Of a stretch of DNA of 64,000 bases, positions 17,756-26,286 are shown piece by piece. The translations under genes were made by a program, and so were the position numbers. The DNA is from Mesorhizobium sp. (GTDB lineage: Bacteria; Pseudomonadota; Alphaproteobacteria; Rhizobiales; Rhizobiaceae), in the NCBI RefSeq assembly GCF_016793485.1, contig NZ_JAEULZ010000003.1, forward strand, positions 62,001 to 126,000, read 5' to 3'. The notes under the pieces are model-generated. The model was given only the letters and a program-made list of their open reading frames with translations, was not told where the DNA came from and searched no databases. Within the stretch, counting starts at the first letter, position 1. Each line of letters begins with the position of its first letter.

Positions 17756-18687
17756 AACCCGACCTCGTTGCCGCCCTTCAGCTTCAACATGTCGCGCGCT
17801 TCCGCAGGTGTCGCAACCTCAAGCGAGAGCTCGCCAAGGATGCGCTTGATCTTCGCCACCTGGTCGGCATTGCTTTTCGCCAGTTGGCCCTTGCCGACAT
17901 AGAGGCTGTCCTCCAGCCCGACGCGCACATTACCGCCCATGATGGCGCCCATGGTGCAAAGCCCCATCTGGTGCTTTCCGGCGGCAAGGATAGACCACAG
18001 ATAGTCTTTTCCGAAAAGCCGGTCGGCGGTGCGGCGCATGTGCATCATATCCTCCGGATCGGGACCGATGCCGCCAAGGATGCCGAAGACAGTCTGCACG
18101 AAGAGCGGAGGCGTCAGCAACTTGCGATCGAGGAAATGCGCAAGCGCGTAAAGGTGGCCGACGTCGTAGCACTCGCATTCGAACTTGGTGCCATAGGCAT
18201 GGCCGACCTCGACGATGACGCGCTCGATCTGGTCGAATGTGTTGGAGACAATGCCCTGCCGCGTGCCTTCGAGATAGGGCTTCTCCCAATCGTATTTCCA
18301 GTTCGACTGCTTCATCGCCGCCTGGCTGAGCACGAAGTTCATCGAACCCATGTTGAGGGAGCAGAGTTCGGGCTTTGCGGCGTGGGCGGCTTCGAGCCTG
18401 CTCTCCAGCGTCATGCCCAGACCGCCACCCGTGGAGATATTCATGACGGCGTCCGTCTGCTGCTTGATGCGCGGCAGGAAATCCATGAACAGTCTGGGGT
18501 CCGGCGACGGCTTACCGGTCTCGGGGTCCCGTGCATGCAGGTGGATCACCGAAGCGCCTGCCTCGGCAGCCCCCACCGCAGCGTCGACGATCTCGGTCGG
18601 CGTGATCGGCAGGTAGGGACTCATCGTCGGCGTGTGGACGGACCCTGTTACGGCGCAGGTGATGATGACTTTCGGCGACGACTGCAT
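17752..18687 (-). CDS. Beta-keto acid cleavage enzyme (BKACE, DUF849)
   Basis: 311 aa TIM barrel. The ITCAVTGS start, the metal-binding IHLHARD (H49, H51) and the catalytic GGNVRVGLED (R255, E259, D260) define the family, known from 3-keto-5-aminohexanoate and dehydrocarnitine cleavage. BKACE condenses a beta-keto acid with acetyl-CoA, giving acetoacetate and a new acyl-CoA. GGGGAG before the ATG at 18687 decides the start over an upstream TTG. It lies in one operon with a beta-amino-acid-type transaminase (its likely supplier) and a thioesterase (its likely consumer). No carnitine dehydrogenase is nearby. Confidence 0.92.
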   Translation of the reverse strand: MQSSPKVIITCAVTGSVHTPTMSPYLPITPTEIVDAAVGAAEAGASVIHLHARDPETGKPSPDPRLFMDFLPRIKQQTDAVMNISTGGGLGMTLESRLEAAHAAKPELCSLNMGSMNFVLSQAAMKQSNWKYDWEKPYLEGTRQGIVSNTFDQIERVIVEVGHAYGTKFECECYDVGHLYALAHFLDRKLLTPPLFVQTVFGILGGIGPDPEDMMHMRRTADRLFGKDYLWSILAAGKHQMGLCTMGAIMGGNVRVGLEDSLYVGKGQLAKSNADQVAKIKRILGELSLEVATPAEARDMLKLKGGNEVGF

Positions 18688-18717
18688 GGTTCTCCCCAAA
18701 TTCCTTTTTATGAAATG

Positions 18718-19827
18718 CTATGGATCGAGTGCGAGACAATCCTCGCCGCGCCAGCCGAGCCGGATTGCCGCCCCCGGCGCGAGCGCGGGCAGCGACGGCG
18801 TGTTGGCGAGTTTGACCACGAACTGGAAATTGCCGGATGTGCGGGCGACGAGGCGGACATGGTCGCCAACATAGACCGACTGGACGATCGTCGCCGGCAG
18901 TTCGTTCGACATCGTCGAACCTTCCGAAACCAGCATCATGCGTTCCGGGCGAACGGAAAGCGTCACCGGCGTGCCGGGTGAAAGAGTGTGCAGCGGAGAG
19001 ACGGCATTCAGCTTCACGCCCTCCCCGGCAAGCGTAACCGTCAGATCGCCATTGGCGGCGACGGCGTCGACGGTCGCGGGCAGTTTGTTGTTCTCGCCGA
19101 TGAAGCTCGCGACGAAACTCGTCTGCGGCCGCTCGTAGAGTTCGTTCGGCGTGGATAGCTGCTGGACTCGCCCCGCGTTGAACACGGCGATGCGGTCCGA
19201 CATGGTCAGCGCCTCGGTCTGGTCGTGCGTGACATAGACGAAGGTCACCCCGAGCCGCGCGTGAATGTCCTTGATCTCGAACTGCATCTGCTCGCGCAAC
19301 TGCTTGTCCAGCGCTCCCAGCGGCTCATCCATGAGGACGAGTTTGGGCTGGAAGATCAGCGCGCGGGCGACAGCGATGCGCTGCTGCTGGCCGCCGGACA
19401 ACTGGTCCGGGCGTCGATTGCCGAGACCGGGCAACTGCACCATGTCGAGGACGCTTTTGACGCGCTCGGCGATCGCTGCCTTGCCGAGCTTTCGCACTTC
19501 CAGCGGAAAGGCGAGATTTTCGGCGACAGTCATGTGCGGGAAAAGTGCGTAATTCTGAAAGACCATGCCGATGCCGCGGCGGTTCGCCGGCACACGATCT
19601 ATGCGGCGGCCGTCGACAAGTATCTCGCCCTCAGTCGGGTCCTCGAAGCCGGCAAGCATCATCAAGGCCGTGGTCTTGCCGGAGCCGGACGGACCGAGCA
19701 GCGTCAGGAATTCGCCGCGCTGGATTTCGAGATCGAGATTCTGGACCGCGAGGACCGCCTCGCCGTAGCGCTTGCTTACGCCCCGGAATTGGACGTGGGT
19801 CGCGTCTTGCGAAGCGGCGGTCGTCAT
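18718..19827 (-). CDS. ABC transporter ATPase, spermidine/putrescine (PotA) type
   Basis: 369 aa. Nucleotide-binding domain with Walker A GPSGSGKTT, signature LSGGQQQR and Walker B LVLMDEPLGALD, followed by a C-terminal TOBE domain. The start at 19827 overlaps the GntR stop (ATGA). The matching binding protein and permeases sit in the divergent operon from 22020, so the transporter is split over two promoters. Importers of this class carry polyamines, opines, betaines or other amino compounds. Confidence 0.92.
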   Translation of the reverse strand: MTTAASQDATHVQFRGVSKRYGEAVLAVQNLDLEIQRGEFLTLLGPSGSGKTTALMMLAGFEDPTEGEILVDGRRIDRVPANRRGIGMVFQNYALFPHMTVAENLAFPLEVRKLGKAAIAERVKSVLDMVQLPGLGNRRPDQLSGGQQQRIAVARALIFQPKLVLMDEPLGALDKQLREQMQFEIKDIHARLGVTFVYVTHDQTEALTMSDRIAVFNAGRVQQLSTPNELYERPQTSFVASFIGENNKLPATVDAVAANGDLTVTLAGEGVKLNAVSPLHTLSPGTPVTLSVRPERMMLVSEGSTMSNELPATIVQSVYVGDHVRLVARTSGNFQFVVKLANTPSLPALAPGAAIRLGWRGEDCLALDP

Positions 19828-20564
19828 TTGGCGGGCGCCCTGGCGGTGATCGGTATACGCCTGCGCCTGGGAGCCGCTCGTGGTTGAACCTGGAGCCCTT
19901 GCGGCGACGCGGCGGCGCGCAGGATAACGTCGGCCGCCTCGGTCAGGTCGGCGACTAGCGCGCGCCGCGCGGCCTGCCCGTCTCCCCGGCGCAGCGCATC
20001 GATGATCTCGTCGTGATGGACGAGGCCCGAAATGTAGGCCGGGCGCACGACGTTGAGGAACGGCCCCGCCCGCAGCCACAGTTTCTCGATCATCTGTTCA
20101 AGCACGGGCGAACGGGCGGCCCGGTAGACGGAAAAGTGGAACCGGCGGTTGACGGTCAGATAGTCGGCCATCACGTTTTCGCTAACACACTCGTGCATCC
20201 GCTCGTTCAGGCGCACCAGTCCGTCGATTTCAGCCTCGGAGATGGTCGTCGCCGCCCACTCTGCCGCGGTGCCCTCGACGTTGCAGCGCACGCGCACAAG
20301 ATCGGATATGCGCGCCACCGTCGCCTCGGGCACGATCACCCCGCGATTGGGATGGTCGAACAAGGCTTCGTCGCTGACCAGTTGCCGAAACGCCTCGCGC
20401 ACCGGCATGGCGCTGGTGCGGAATTTTTCGGCGATCTGTCGGACAACGAGGCGCTGGCCCGGCAGAAAGTCGCCGTTCATCAGCGCCTCCTTCAACCCCG
20501 CATGGACGCGCACATGCGCGGTCTCCCGCGAGGCGCCTGCAGCTCCTGCCCTGCGATCCAGCAT
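19824..20564 (-). CDS. GntR-family (FCD) transcriptional regulator
   Basis: 246 aa. An N-terminal winged helix (LKEALMNGDFLPGQRLVVRQ, then PVREAFRQLVSDEAL) precedes an FCD domain (NRRFHFSVYRAA, HHDEIIDALRRGD). The C-terminal tail is arginine-rich (PRAAPRRRRIP). It sits second in the operon: its start shares one base with the aminotransferase stop (TGATG) and its stop overlaps the ATPase start. It therefore most likely autoregulates and controls both divergent operons through the TTTGATCAAA-type sites at 21897-21992. Confidence 0.9.
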   Translation of the reverse strand: MLDRRAGAAGASRETAHVRVHAGLKEALMNGDFLPGQRLVVRQIAEKFRTSAMPVREAFRQLVSDEALFDHPNRGVIVPEATVARISDLVRVRCNVEGTAAEWAATTISEAEIDGLVRLNERMHECVSENVMADYLTVNRRFHFSVYRAARSPVLEQMIEKLWLRAGPFLNVVRPAYISGLVHHDEIIDALRRGDGQAARRALVADLTEAADVILRAAASPQGLQVQPRAAPRRRRIPITARAPAK

Positions 20565-21898
20565 CAGGCAGCCCGAGACGGCAGCACCTGCCGATTGCTG
20601 GAAAGGAAATCATCGAAGGCAGCAAGGAAGCCCTCGAGTTCCGCGTCGCCGAAGGGCAGCGAGAGCGCCAGCATTCCGCGCGGCGTAACATAGTATCCGC
20701 GCAGCAGCATCTCGACATGCCAGAGAGCGATCAGCGATGGGTCGGCATCGTCGAGCGGCGCCGGTGTGTCGACCGGTCCCCTGACGAAATGCAGGTTCAT
20801 CAGCGAGCCGCAGCCAAGCACGACGCCCTCGACGCCATGCTTCTCCAGCGCAACATTCATTCCCTCGCGCAGCCTGTCGCCGCGCTGGTTGACGGCCTTG
20901 CTCGCTTCCGGCGTCAGCACCTTGGTGAGGCCGGTGAACCCCGCCGCCATGCTCAGGATGTTGTTGTTGAACGTGCCGCCATGGGAGAAGGCGCCGGGCG
21001 ACGCGGGATCGAAACGGTCGATGAGATCGGAGCGACCGCCGAAGCCGCCGAAGCTGGCGCCGCCACCGATATATTTGCCGAGCGTCACGAGATCGGGATG
21101 GACGCCGTGCGCACCGTGCAGACCGCGATAATCGAGACGCGAGGTCATCACTTCATCGAAGATCAGAAGAACGCCGGCCTCGCGCGTCGCCTCGCGCAGG
21201 GCCTGCAGGAATTCGCGTGTCGCCGGGATGCAGCCACCGCCGCCCATCATCGGCTCGACGATGACCGCCGCGAGGTCGCCGGCGTGCTCCCGGATGAGCG
21301 CAACAGCGCCCTCGATGTCATTGTAATCGCCGAAGACGAAGGGGAACGGAAGGTTGAGCGGCGAACCGCCATGCGCAAAGGTCAGCACGCCGCCATGGTA
21401 GCCTTCCCTGAACGCCAGCATTTTGGAACGCCCGGTAATTGCGCGGGCAGCCGAGATGGCCATGATGTTGGCTTCTGTGCCCGAATTGCAGAAACGCACG
21501 CGCTCGATAGCCGGAAAGCGATCGACCACGGCAGCGGCAAGCCGCGCCTCGTAACGGTTCGGCGCGCCCAGCATGATGCCGCCCTGGATGACCTCCACCA
21601 ACGCCGCCGCGATGGTCTTGTCGGAATGGCCATAGAAGCCGGCGCTGTATTCCGAGACGAGATCGACATAGGTATGACCGTCGAGATCGGTAACCCGACA
21701 GCCATCGCCTGAAACGAACGACACGGGAAATGGCCGGTACCAGAGCACGGCTCTCGTGTTGCCTCCCGGCAGCGAAGCCGATGCCTCCTTGTGGCGCGCG
21801 AGGCTCTTCGGATTTGCATCCGTGAACCGCTGCCGAGCCTCCGCGAGCACGGAGTCCAGATTGGCGTTCCGGCGCGTCTCGGCAATTCCCTGCAACAT
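20564..21898 (-). CDS. Class III aminotransferase, beta-amino acid (beta-phenylalanine) type
   Basis: 444 aa PLP enzyme of the glutamate-1-semialdehyde aminomutase branch. SGT (139-141), the FDEV aspartate D248 and the PLP lysine K275 (LGKYIGGG) are present. From memory of the Variovorax beta-phenylalanine aminotransferase and its Mesorhizobium relative, this protein shares their N-terminal RFTDANP, the carboxylate-binding arginine (R49, in NTRAVLWY), the FSHGGTFNNN stretch and the flipping arginine (R407, in TPRGML). I infer a beta-amino acid:2-oxoacid transaminase that yields beta-keto acids. It is the first gene of the operon that also encodes BKACE. Confidence 0.85.
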   Translation of the reverse strand: MLQGIAETRRNANLDSVLAEARQRFTDANPKSLARHKEASASLPGGNTRAVLWYRPFPVSFVSGDGCRVTDLDGHTYVDLVSEYSAGFYGHSDKTIAAALVEVIQGGIMLGAPNRYEARLAAAVVDRFPAIERVRFCNSGTEANIMAISAARAITGRSKMLAFREGYHGGVLTFAHGGSPLNLPFPFVFGDYNDIEGAVALIREHAGDLAAVIVEPMMGGGGCIPATREFLQALREATREAGVLLIFDEVMTSRLDYRGLHGAHGVHPDLVTLGKYIGGGASFGGFGGRSDLIDRFDPASPGAFSHGGTFNNNILSMAAGFTGLTKVLTPEASKAVNQRGDRLREGMNVALEKHGVEGVVLGCGSLMNLHFVRGPVDTPAPLDDADPSLIALWHVEMLLRGYYVTPRGMLALSLPFGDAELEGFLAAFDDFLSSNRQVLPSRAA

Positions 21899-21992
21899 TC
21901 GATCAAATCCTCGGCATCAGGCGAATTTTTTTCAGCCTATCGCGAATAGCTATTGCTTATCAATCCGTTTCGCGCAACAAATTTGATCAAAT
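21897..21992. promoter_or_regulatory. Divergent control region with two TTTGATCAAA-type sites
   Basis: ATTTGATCAAAT at 21981-21992 is a perfect 12-bp palindrome, 27 bp before the binding-protein ATG. ATTCGATCAAAT at 21897-21908 has one mismatch and touches the aminotransferase start codon. One site at each gene start suggests a single regulator, probably the operon's own GntR protein, controlling both directions. Confidence 0.6.
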
Positions 21993-22019
21993 CTACCACA
22001 ACAGAAAAGGGGAACTGGA

Positions 22020-23075
22020 ATGAAGACATACCTGCGAACCATTTCCGCCATGGCGTTGGCCCTCTCGGCATCGACGCTTGTTGCATCCGCTGCAGACCCC
22101 ATAACGGTGGTCGGATGGGGTGGCACCTGGGACAAGGCCTACAAGGACGGGGTCTGGGACAAATACACCGAACAGACGGGCACCCCGATCATCCAGGAGG
22201 AATGGGCCGGCGAAGTCGCGAAGGTACGCGCGCAGGTTCAGGCCGGCAACGTCACCTATGACGTCGTCTCGGTCGAGGCCCCCGCAATGGAGATTGGCTG
22301 CGCCGAAGGACTGTTCTTGCCGCTGACACCAGATGTGACCGGCGATCCCCAGAACTACCTGCCCGGCACCCTGCATGAATGCGGCGTGGCTTCCGACACC
22401 TGGGCCACGATCATGACCTACAACACCAACGTGTTCAAAGACGGTACCGGGCCGAAGACATGGGCCGACTTCTGGGATGTGGAGAAATTCCCCGGCAAGC
22501 GCGGCCTCTATTCCCAGGCTCAGTTCACGCTTGAGAATGCCCTGATGGCCGACGGCGTGAAGGGCGAGGACATGTACAAGGTGCTGAGTACGCCGGAAGG
22601 CGTCGACCGCGCCTTCGCCATGCTCGACAAGCTCAAGCCGAATGTCGTGTGGTGGTCGACGACCACGCAGGGCATACAGAACCTAGACAGCGGCGAAGTG
22701 GTGATGAGCGACGCCTTCAACGCGCGCATCACCAACGAAGTCGTCCAGGAAAAAAAGCCGTACACCATCGTGTGGGACGCCGGCTTCTTCTACGGCACCG
22801 ATTTCTGGGCGGTGGTCAAGGGCGCGCCCCGCGAGAAGGAGGGTGTTGATCTCCTGAAATGGTTCTCGATCCCGGAAAACCAGGCCGGCTTCTCCAAACT
22901 CTACGCCTACGGCACGGGTCGCAAGGAAGCCGCGGCGCTTATACCCGCCGAATGGGCCGCAAACCTGCCGACGTCTGACGAGCACATCAAGTTTGCCACG
23001 GCATACGACAACGACTTCTGGACCGAGAACAAGGAAGCGCTGGAAGAGCGCTTCAAGGCCTGGCAGGCGAAGTAA
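22020..23075 (+). CDS. ABC transporter substrate-binding protein (PotD type)
   Basis: 351 aa. The signal peptide MKTYLRTISAMALALSASTL ends near VASAAD. The mature part is a type II binding protein of the SBP_bac_8/PotD class, with VVGWGGTWDKAYKDGVW at the start and WFSIPENQAGFSKLYAYG late. It binds the substrate in the periplasm for the permeases encoded downstream. AAGGGGAAC precedes the ATG. It is the first gene of the rightward operon. Confidence 0.9.
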   Translation: MKTYLRTISAMALALSASTLVASAADPITVVGWGGTWDKAYKDGVWDKYTEQTGTPIIQEEWAGEVAKVRAQVQAGNVTYDVVSVEAPAMEIGCAEGLFLPLTPDVTGDPQNYLPGTLHECGVASDTWATIMTYNTNVFKDGTGPKTWADFWDVEKFPGKRGLYSQAQFTLENALMADGVKGEDMYKVLSTPEGVDRAFAMLDKLKPNVVWWSTTTQGIQNLDSGEVVMSDAFNARITNEVVQEKKPYTIVWDAGFFYGTDFWAVVKGAPREKEGVDLLKWFSIPENQAGFSKLYAYGTGRKEAAALIPAEWAANLPTSDEHIKFATAYDNDFWTENKEALEERFKAWQAK

Positions 23076-23084
23076 GTCAGATCG

Positions 23085-24302
23085 ATGCCGGTAAAGGCAT
23101 TACCGGCCGGAAAGCATCGGCAAGGCGTGGTTCTCGCCCTGCTGGTGCTTCCTGTTGTCTTGTTCGTCGTCCTCATCTTCCTGTGGCCGGTGGCGCGCTT
23201 CCTCGCGCTGTCGGTCGACAACTCCGACATGTCAGGCAACCTGCCACGCACCATCGTGGCCTTGTCGCAAGACGTACCCGAGAGCGGGCTCCCTTCCGAA
23301 GCGGTGTTTGTCGCGTTGGTGGAGGATCTGGCCGCAGCCAAACGTGCCGGACGGGAGGGCGTGCTGGCCCAACTCGTCAACCAGCGACTCGTCGGTACGC
23401 GTTTCCTGATCATCAAGACCGCCAAGGATGCCGCCGACGGCAAGCTCGATATGCGGCCCGTGCGCGAAAGCTTGATCGATAGACATTCTGGCTGGAGCAA
23501 CCCGGCGCTCTGGCAGGAGCTTTCACGCCAGAAGGGCGCGTTTACGGACTACTATCTGCTGAACAGCGTAGACCTGATGCGCGGCGAGGATAACGCGATA
23601 GCCAGCGTTCCGCCCGATCGCGCCGTTTTCCTCGACGTGCTTCTGCGAACCATATGGATTAGCGCGGTCGTCACCGTGCTTTGCGCGCTGCTCGCCCTGC
23701 CGCTGGCGCAGGCGATCGTCAGCGCGCCGCCAACCTGGTCGCGCCTTATGTTCGCACTCGTGCTGTTCCCGCTGTGGACCTCGCTGCTGGTGCGGACCGT
23801 CATCTGGATCATCGTGCTGCAAAGGAATGGCCCGGTGAATGCCACCCTGATGGGGCTGGGCATCGTCGGCGAGCCGCTCAATCTCGTCTACACGCGCTTC
23901 TCGCTCTATGTCGCCATGGTGCAGGTCCTGCTGCCGATGATGGTGCTGTCCATCGTCGCGGTGATGCGGCGTGTGCCAGCGACTTACATGCGTGCAGCGC
24001 TCTCGCTCGGAGCGTCCTGGCTGACGGCCTGGCGTCGGGTGCAACTGCCGCTGATCCTGCCCGGCATCCTGTCCGGCGGCGCCATCGTCTTCGTCTTCTC
24101 GCTAGGCTACTACATCACGCCGACACTGGTCGGCGGGCCGACCGACCAGATGGTGTCCAGCTACATCGCCTTCTACACCAACAACACGCTGAACTGGGGG
24201 CTGGGCGCGGCGCTGTCGCTGCAACTGCTGCTGATCCTGCTCATGTTCGCCTTCCTCTTCCTGACGGCAAACGCCATCCTGAAACGGAGGACGGCAGCAT
24301 GA
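23085..24302 (+). CDS. ABC transporter permease (PotB type)
   Basis: 405 aa, longer than the usual 280-300 aa. After the first membrane segment (LALLVLPVVLFVVLIFLWPV) there is a periplasmic insert of about 150 residues, then five more segments with the inner-loop EAA-like motif AALSLGASWLTAWRRVQLPL. Such N-terminal inserts are seen in some opine/polyamine-class permeases. The stop overlaps the next permease start (ATGA). Confidence 0.9.
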   Translation: MPVKALPAGKHRQGVVLALLVLPVVLFVVLIFLWPVARFLALSVDNSDMSGNLPRTIVALSQDVPESGLPSEAVFVALVEDLAAAKRAGREGVLAQLVNQRLVGTRFLIIKTAKDAADGKLDMRPVRESLIDRHSGWSNPALWQELSRQKGAFTDYYLLNSVDLMRGEDNAIASVPPDRAVFLDVLLRTIWISAVVTVLCALLALPLAQAIVSAPPTWSRLMFALVLFPLWTSLLVRTVIWIIVLQRNGPVNATLMGLGIVGEPLNLVYTRFSLYVAMVQVLLPMMVLSIVAVMRRVPATYMRAALSLGASWLTAWRRVQLPLILPGILSGGAIVFVFSLGYYITPTLVGGPTDQMVSSYIAFYTNNTLNWGLGAALSLQLLLILLMFAFLFLTANAILKRRTAA

Positions 24303-25108
24303 ACGCCGACGTCTTCCGCAAGTGGCTGATGTATGGCTACTCCGCGCTTTTGCTATCCTTCATCATCCTGCCGCTGCTGATCGTCGTGCCGATGTCGCTG
24401 ACCAGCAGCAATTCACTGGCATTTCCGACGCCCGGCTATTCGCTGCGCTGGTATGAGGAACTCTGGATCGACCAGCGCTGGCCGAACGCGCTGTGGAACT
24501 CGCTGGTCATCGCCCTGTCGACGACGCTGCTCTCCTGCGTGCTCGGCATTCCGGCGGCAATCGGCCTCGCCTGGGGGAACTTCCCCGGCAAGAAGGTGAT
24601 CTATGCGATTATCGCCGCGCCGCTGGTGGTACCGGTCGTCATTGTCGGCGTGGCTGCCTTCTCCTTCTTCGCGACGCTCGGCCTCGTCGGCAGCAAGCTA
24701 TCGATCATCCTGACCCACACCGCCATGGCCGTGCCTGTCATGCTGACAACGGTGGTCGCCAGCCTCTCGACTTTCGACCGCACGCTCGTTCGCGCCGCCG
24801 CGTCGCTCGGCGCCGGCACCATGCGTACCTTTTTCAAGGTCATCCTGCCGCTGATCGCGCCCGGCGTAGTGACCGGAGCGATCGTCGCCTTCATCATCTC
24901 CTTCGACGAAGTCGTCGTGGCGAGCTTCCTGTCGGTCGGCAACGAGCGGACCCTGCCGCGCATGATTTTCTCAGGCGTGCGCGAATCCGTCAGCCCGGCC
25001 ATCGCCGCGGTCGCGGTGCTGCTCATCCTCTTCTCGGCGATATTGCTTGCGCTGATTGGCTGGCTCCAGGTTCGTTCACAGCGCATGCGCATGCGGGTCG
25101 TGGCATGA
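24299..25108 (+). CDS. ABC transporter permease (PotC type)
   Basis: 269 aa with six membrane segments and the EAA-like loop AAASLGAGTMRTFFKVILPL, the ordinary PotC layout. It forms a heterodimer channel with the preceding permease and should be powered by the ATPase encoded at 18718. The stop overlaps the start of the amidohydrolase (ATGA), which ties hydrolysis to import. Confidence 0.92.
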   Translation: MNADVFRKWLMYGYSALLLSFIILPLLIVVPMSLTSSNSLAFPTPGYSLRWYEELWIDQRWPNALWNSLVIALSTTLLSCVLGIPAAIGLAWGNFPGKKVIYAIIAAPLVVPVVIVGVAAFSFFATLGLVGSKLSIILTHTAMAVPVMLTTVVASLSTFDRTLVRAAASLGAGTMRTFFKVILPLIAPGVVTGAIVAFIISFDEVVVASFLSVGNERTLPRMIFSGVRESVSPAIAAVAVLLILFSAILLALIGWLQVRSQRMRMRVVA

Positions 25109-26283
25109 AACTCGTCCCTTCGGTCCTCCAGCTCGAAGGCGAGATGACGGCATGGCGTCGTCATCTCCACGCCAACCCCGAGCTCGGTTTCGAGGAGTTC
25201 GAAACCGCGCGCTTCGTTGCCGACAAGCTGCGCTCATGGGGCATAGAGACTGTGGAAGGCGTTGGCCGCACCGGTGTTGTCGGCACGCTCAGGGGCAGGC
25301 TCGGACCCGGCGAGAGCATCGGCATCCGCGCCGACATGGACGCGCTGCCGATGATTGAGGCACGCAATCTTCCACATGCTTCGAAAGTCCTCGGCAAGAT
25401 GCACGGTTGCGGTCATGACGGCCATACAACAATGCTGCTCGGCGCCGCCCACGCTTTGGCGCATTCTCCCGATTTCGCCGGAACAGTGCACTTCATCTTC
25501 CAGCCTGCCGAAGAGGGTCAGGGTGGCGCTGTAGCCATGCTCGAAGACGGACTGCTGGAGCGTTTCCCTTGCGACGAGGTTTATGCCCTGCACAATTCAG
25601 AGCGGCAGCTCGGCGAGGTCGTTGTTCATCACACCGTGGTGGCGGCCGCTGCGGACCGCTTCGAGATCGCAGTGCGCGGACGTGGCGGCCACGCGGCGAT
25701 GCCTCATCTTGCGAATGACCCGCTGCCGATCGCGGCTCGAATCCTGCTCGACATCGAGGCCCTGCCCGGCCGCCTGACCAATGTCCATTCGCCGGCGATC
25801 GTCACCGTCGGCAGCTTCAAGGGCGGCGAGGCCTTCAACACGATCCCCGACGTCGCCGTGCTGACGGGCACGGTGCGGACCTTCGACCCCGAAGTTCAGT
25901 CCATGATCGAAACCGCGATCAAGCGCATCGCAACCGCCGCTGCCGAAGGTCGGGGCGCAACGGTGGACATCAACTACGAGCGTCCCTTCGCCCCGACTAT
26001 CAACACGCCTGCTCAGGCCGACATCATGGCGCGTGTCGCGACCGAGGTCATGGGCGAAGAACGCGTCACGATCGATCCGCCGCCGGAAATGGGCTCGGAG
26101 GACTTCTGCTTCATGCTGCAGCAGCGACCGGGCTGCTACTTCCTGCTTGGCCAGATCGACGCCGATCACCAGGCTGCCTGCCACGACACGCTTTACGATT
26201 TCAATGACGCCATCCTGCCGATGGGCGCGAGCCTGTGGGTGCGGATGGTCGAACGGCGGCTTGCGCCACGGGACACAGAATAG
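25105..26283 (+). CDS. M20 family amidohydrolase (hippuricase/N-acyl amino acid hydrolase)
   Basis: 392 aa. It has the M20D layout: RADMDALPM, the metal site MHGCGHDGHTTM (C102, H104), the catalytic QPAEEGQGGA (E136/E137), a dimerisation domain with GRGGHAAMPH, and the late MGSEDFCFML. Relatives hydrolyse N-acyl amino acids such as hippurate and indole-acetyl conjugates. It is co-translated with the permease, so it probably deacylates the imported compound, releasing an amine for the transaminase or oxidase. There is no signal peptide, so it is cytoplasmic. Confidence 0.9.
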   Translation: MKLVPSVLQLEGEMTAWRRHLHANPELGFEEFETARFVADKLRSWGIETVEGVGRTGVVGTLRGRLGPGESIGIRADMDALPMIEARNLPHASKVLGKMHGCGHDGHTTMLLGAAHALAHSPDFAGTVHFIFQPAEEGQGGAVAMLEDGLLERFPCDEVYALHNSERQLGEVVVHHTVVAAAADRFEIAVRGRGGHAAMPHLANDPLPIAARILLDIEALPGRLTNVHSPAIVTVGSFKGGEAFNTIPDVAVLTGTVRTFDPEVQSMIETAIKRIATAAAEGRGATVDINYERPFAPTINTPAQADIMARVATEVMGEERVTIDPPPEMGSEDFCFMLQQRPGCYFLLGQIDADHQAACHDTLYDFNDAILPMGASLWVRMVERRLAPRDTE

Positions 26284-26286
26284 GCC

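Noticed and set aside
17330-18687. Carnitine degradation as the function of the BKACE/thioesterase pair
   Set aside because: The pair fits, but no L-carnitine dehydrogenase or betaine demethylation gene is nearby, while a beta-amino-acid transaminase is in the same operon. Carnitine remains possible but is not preferred.
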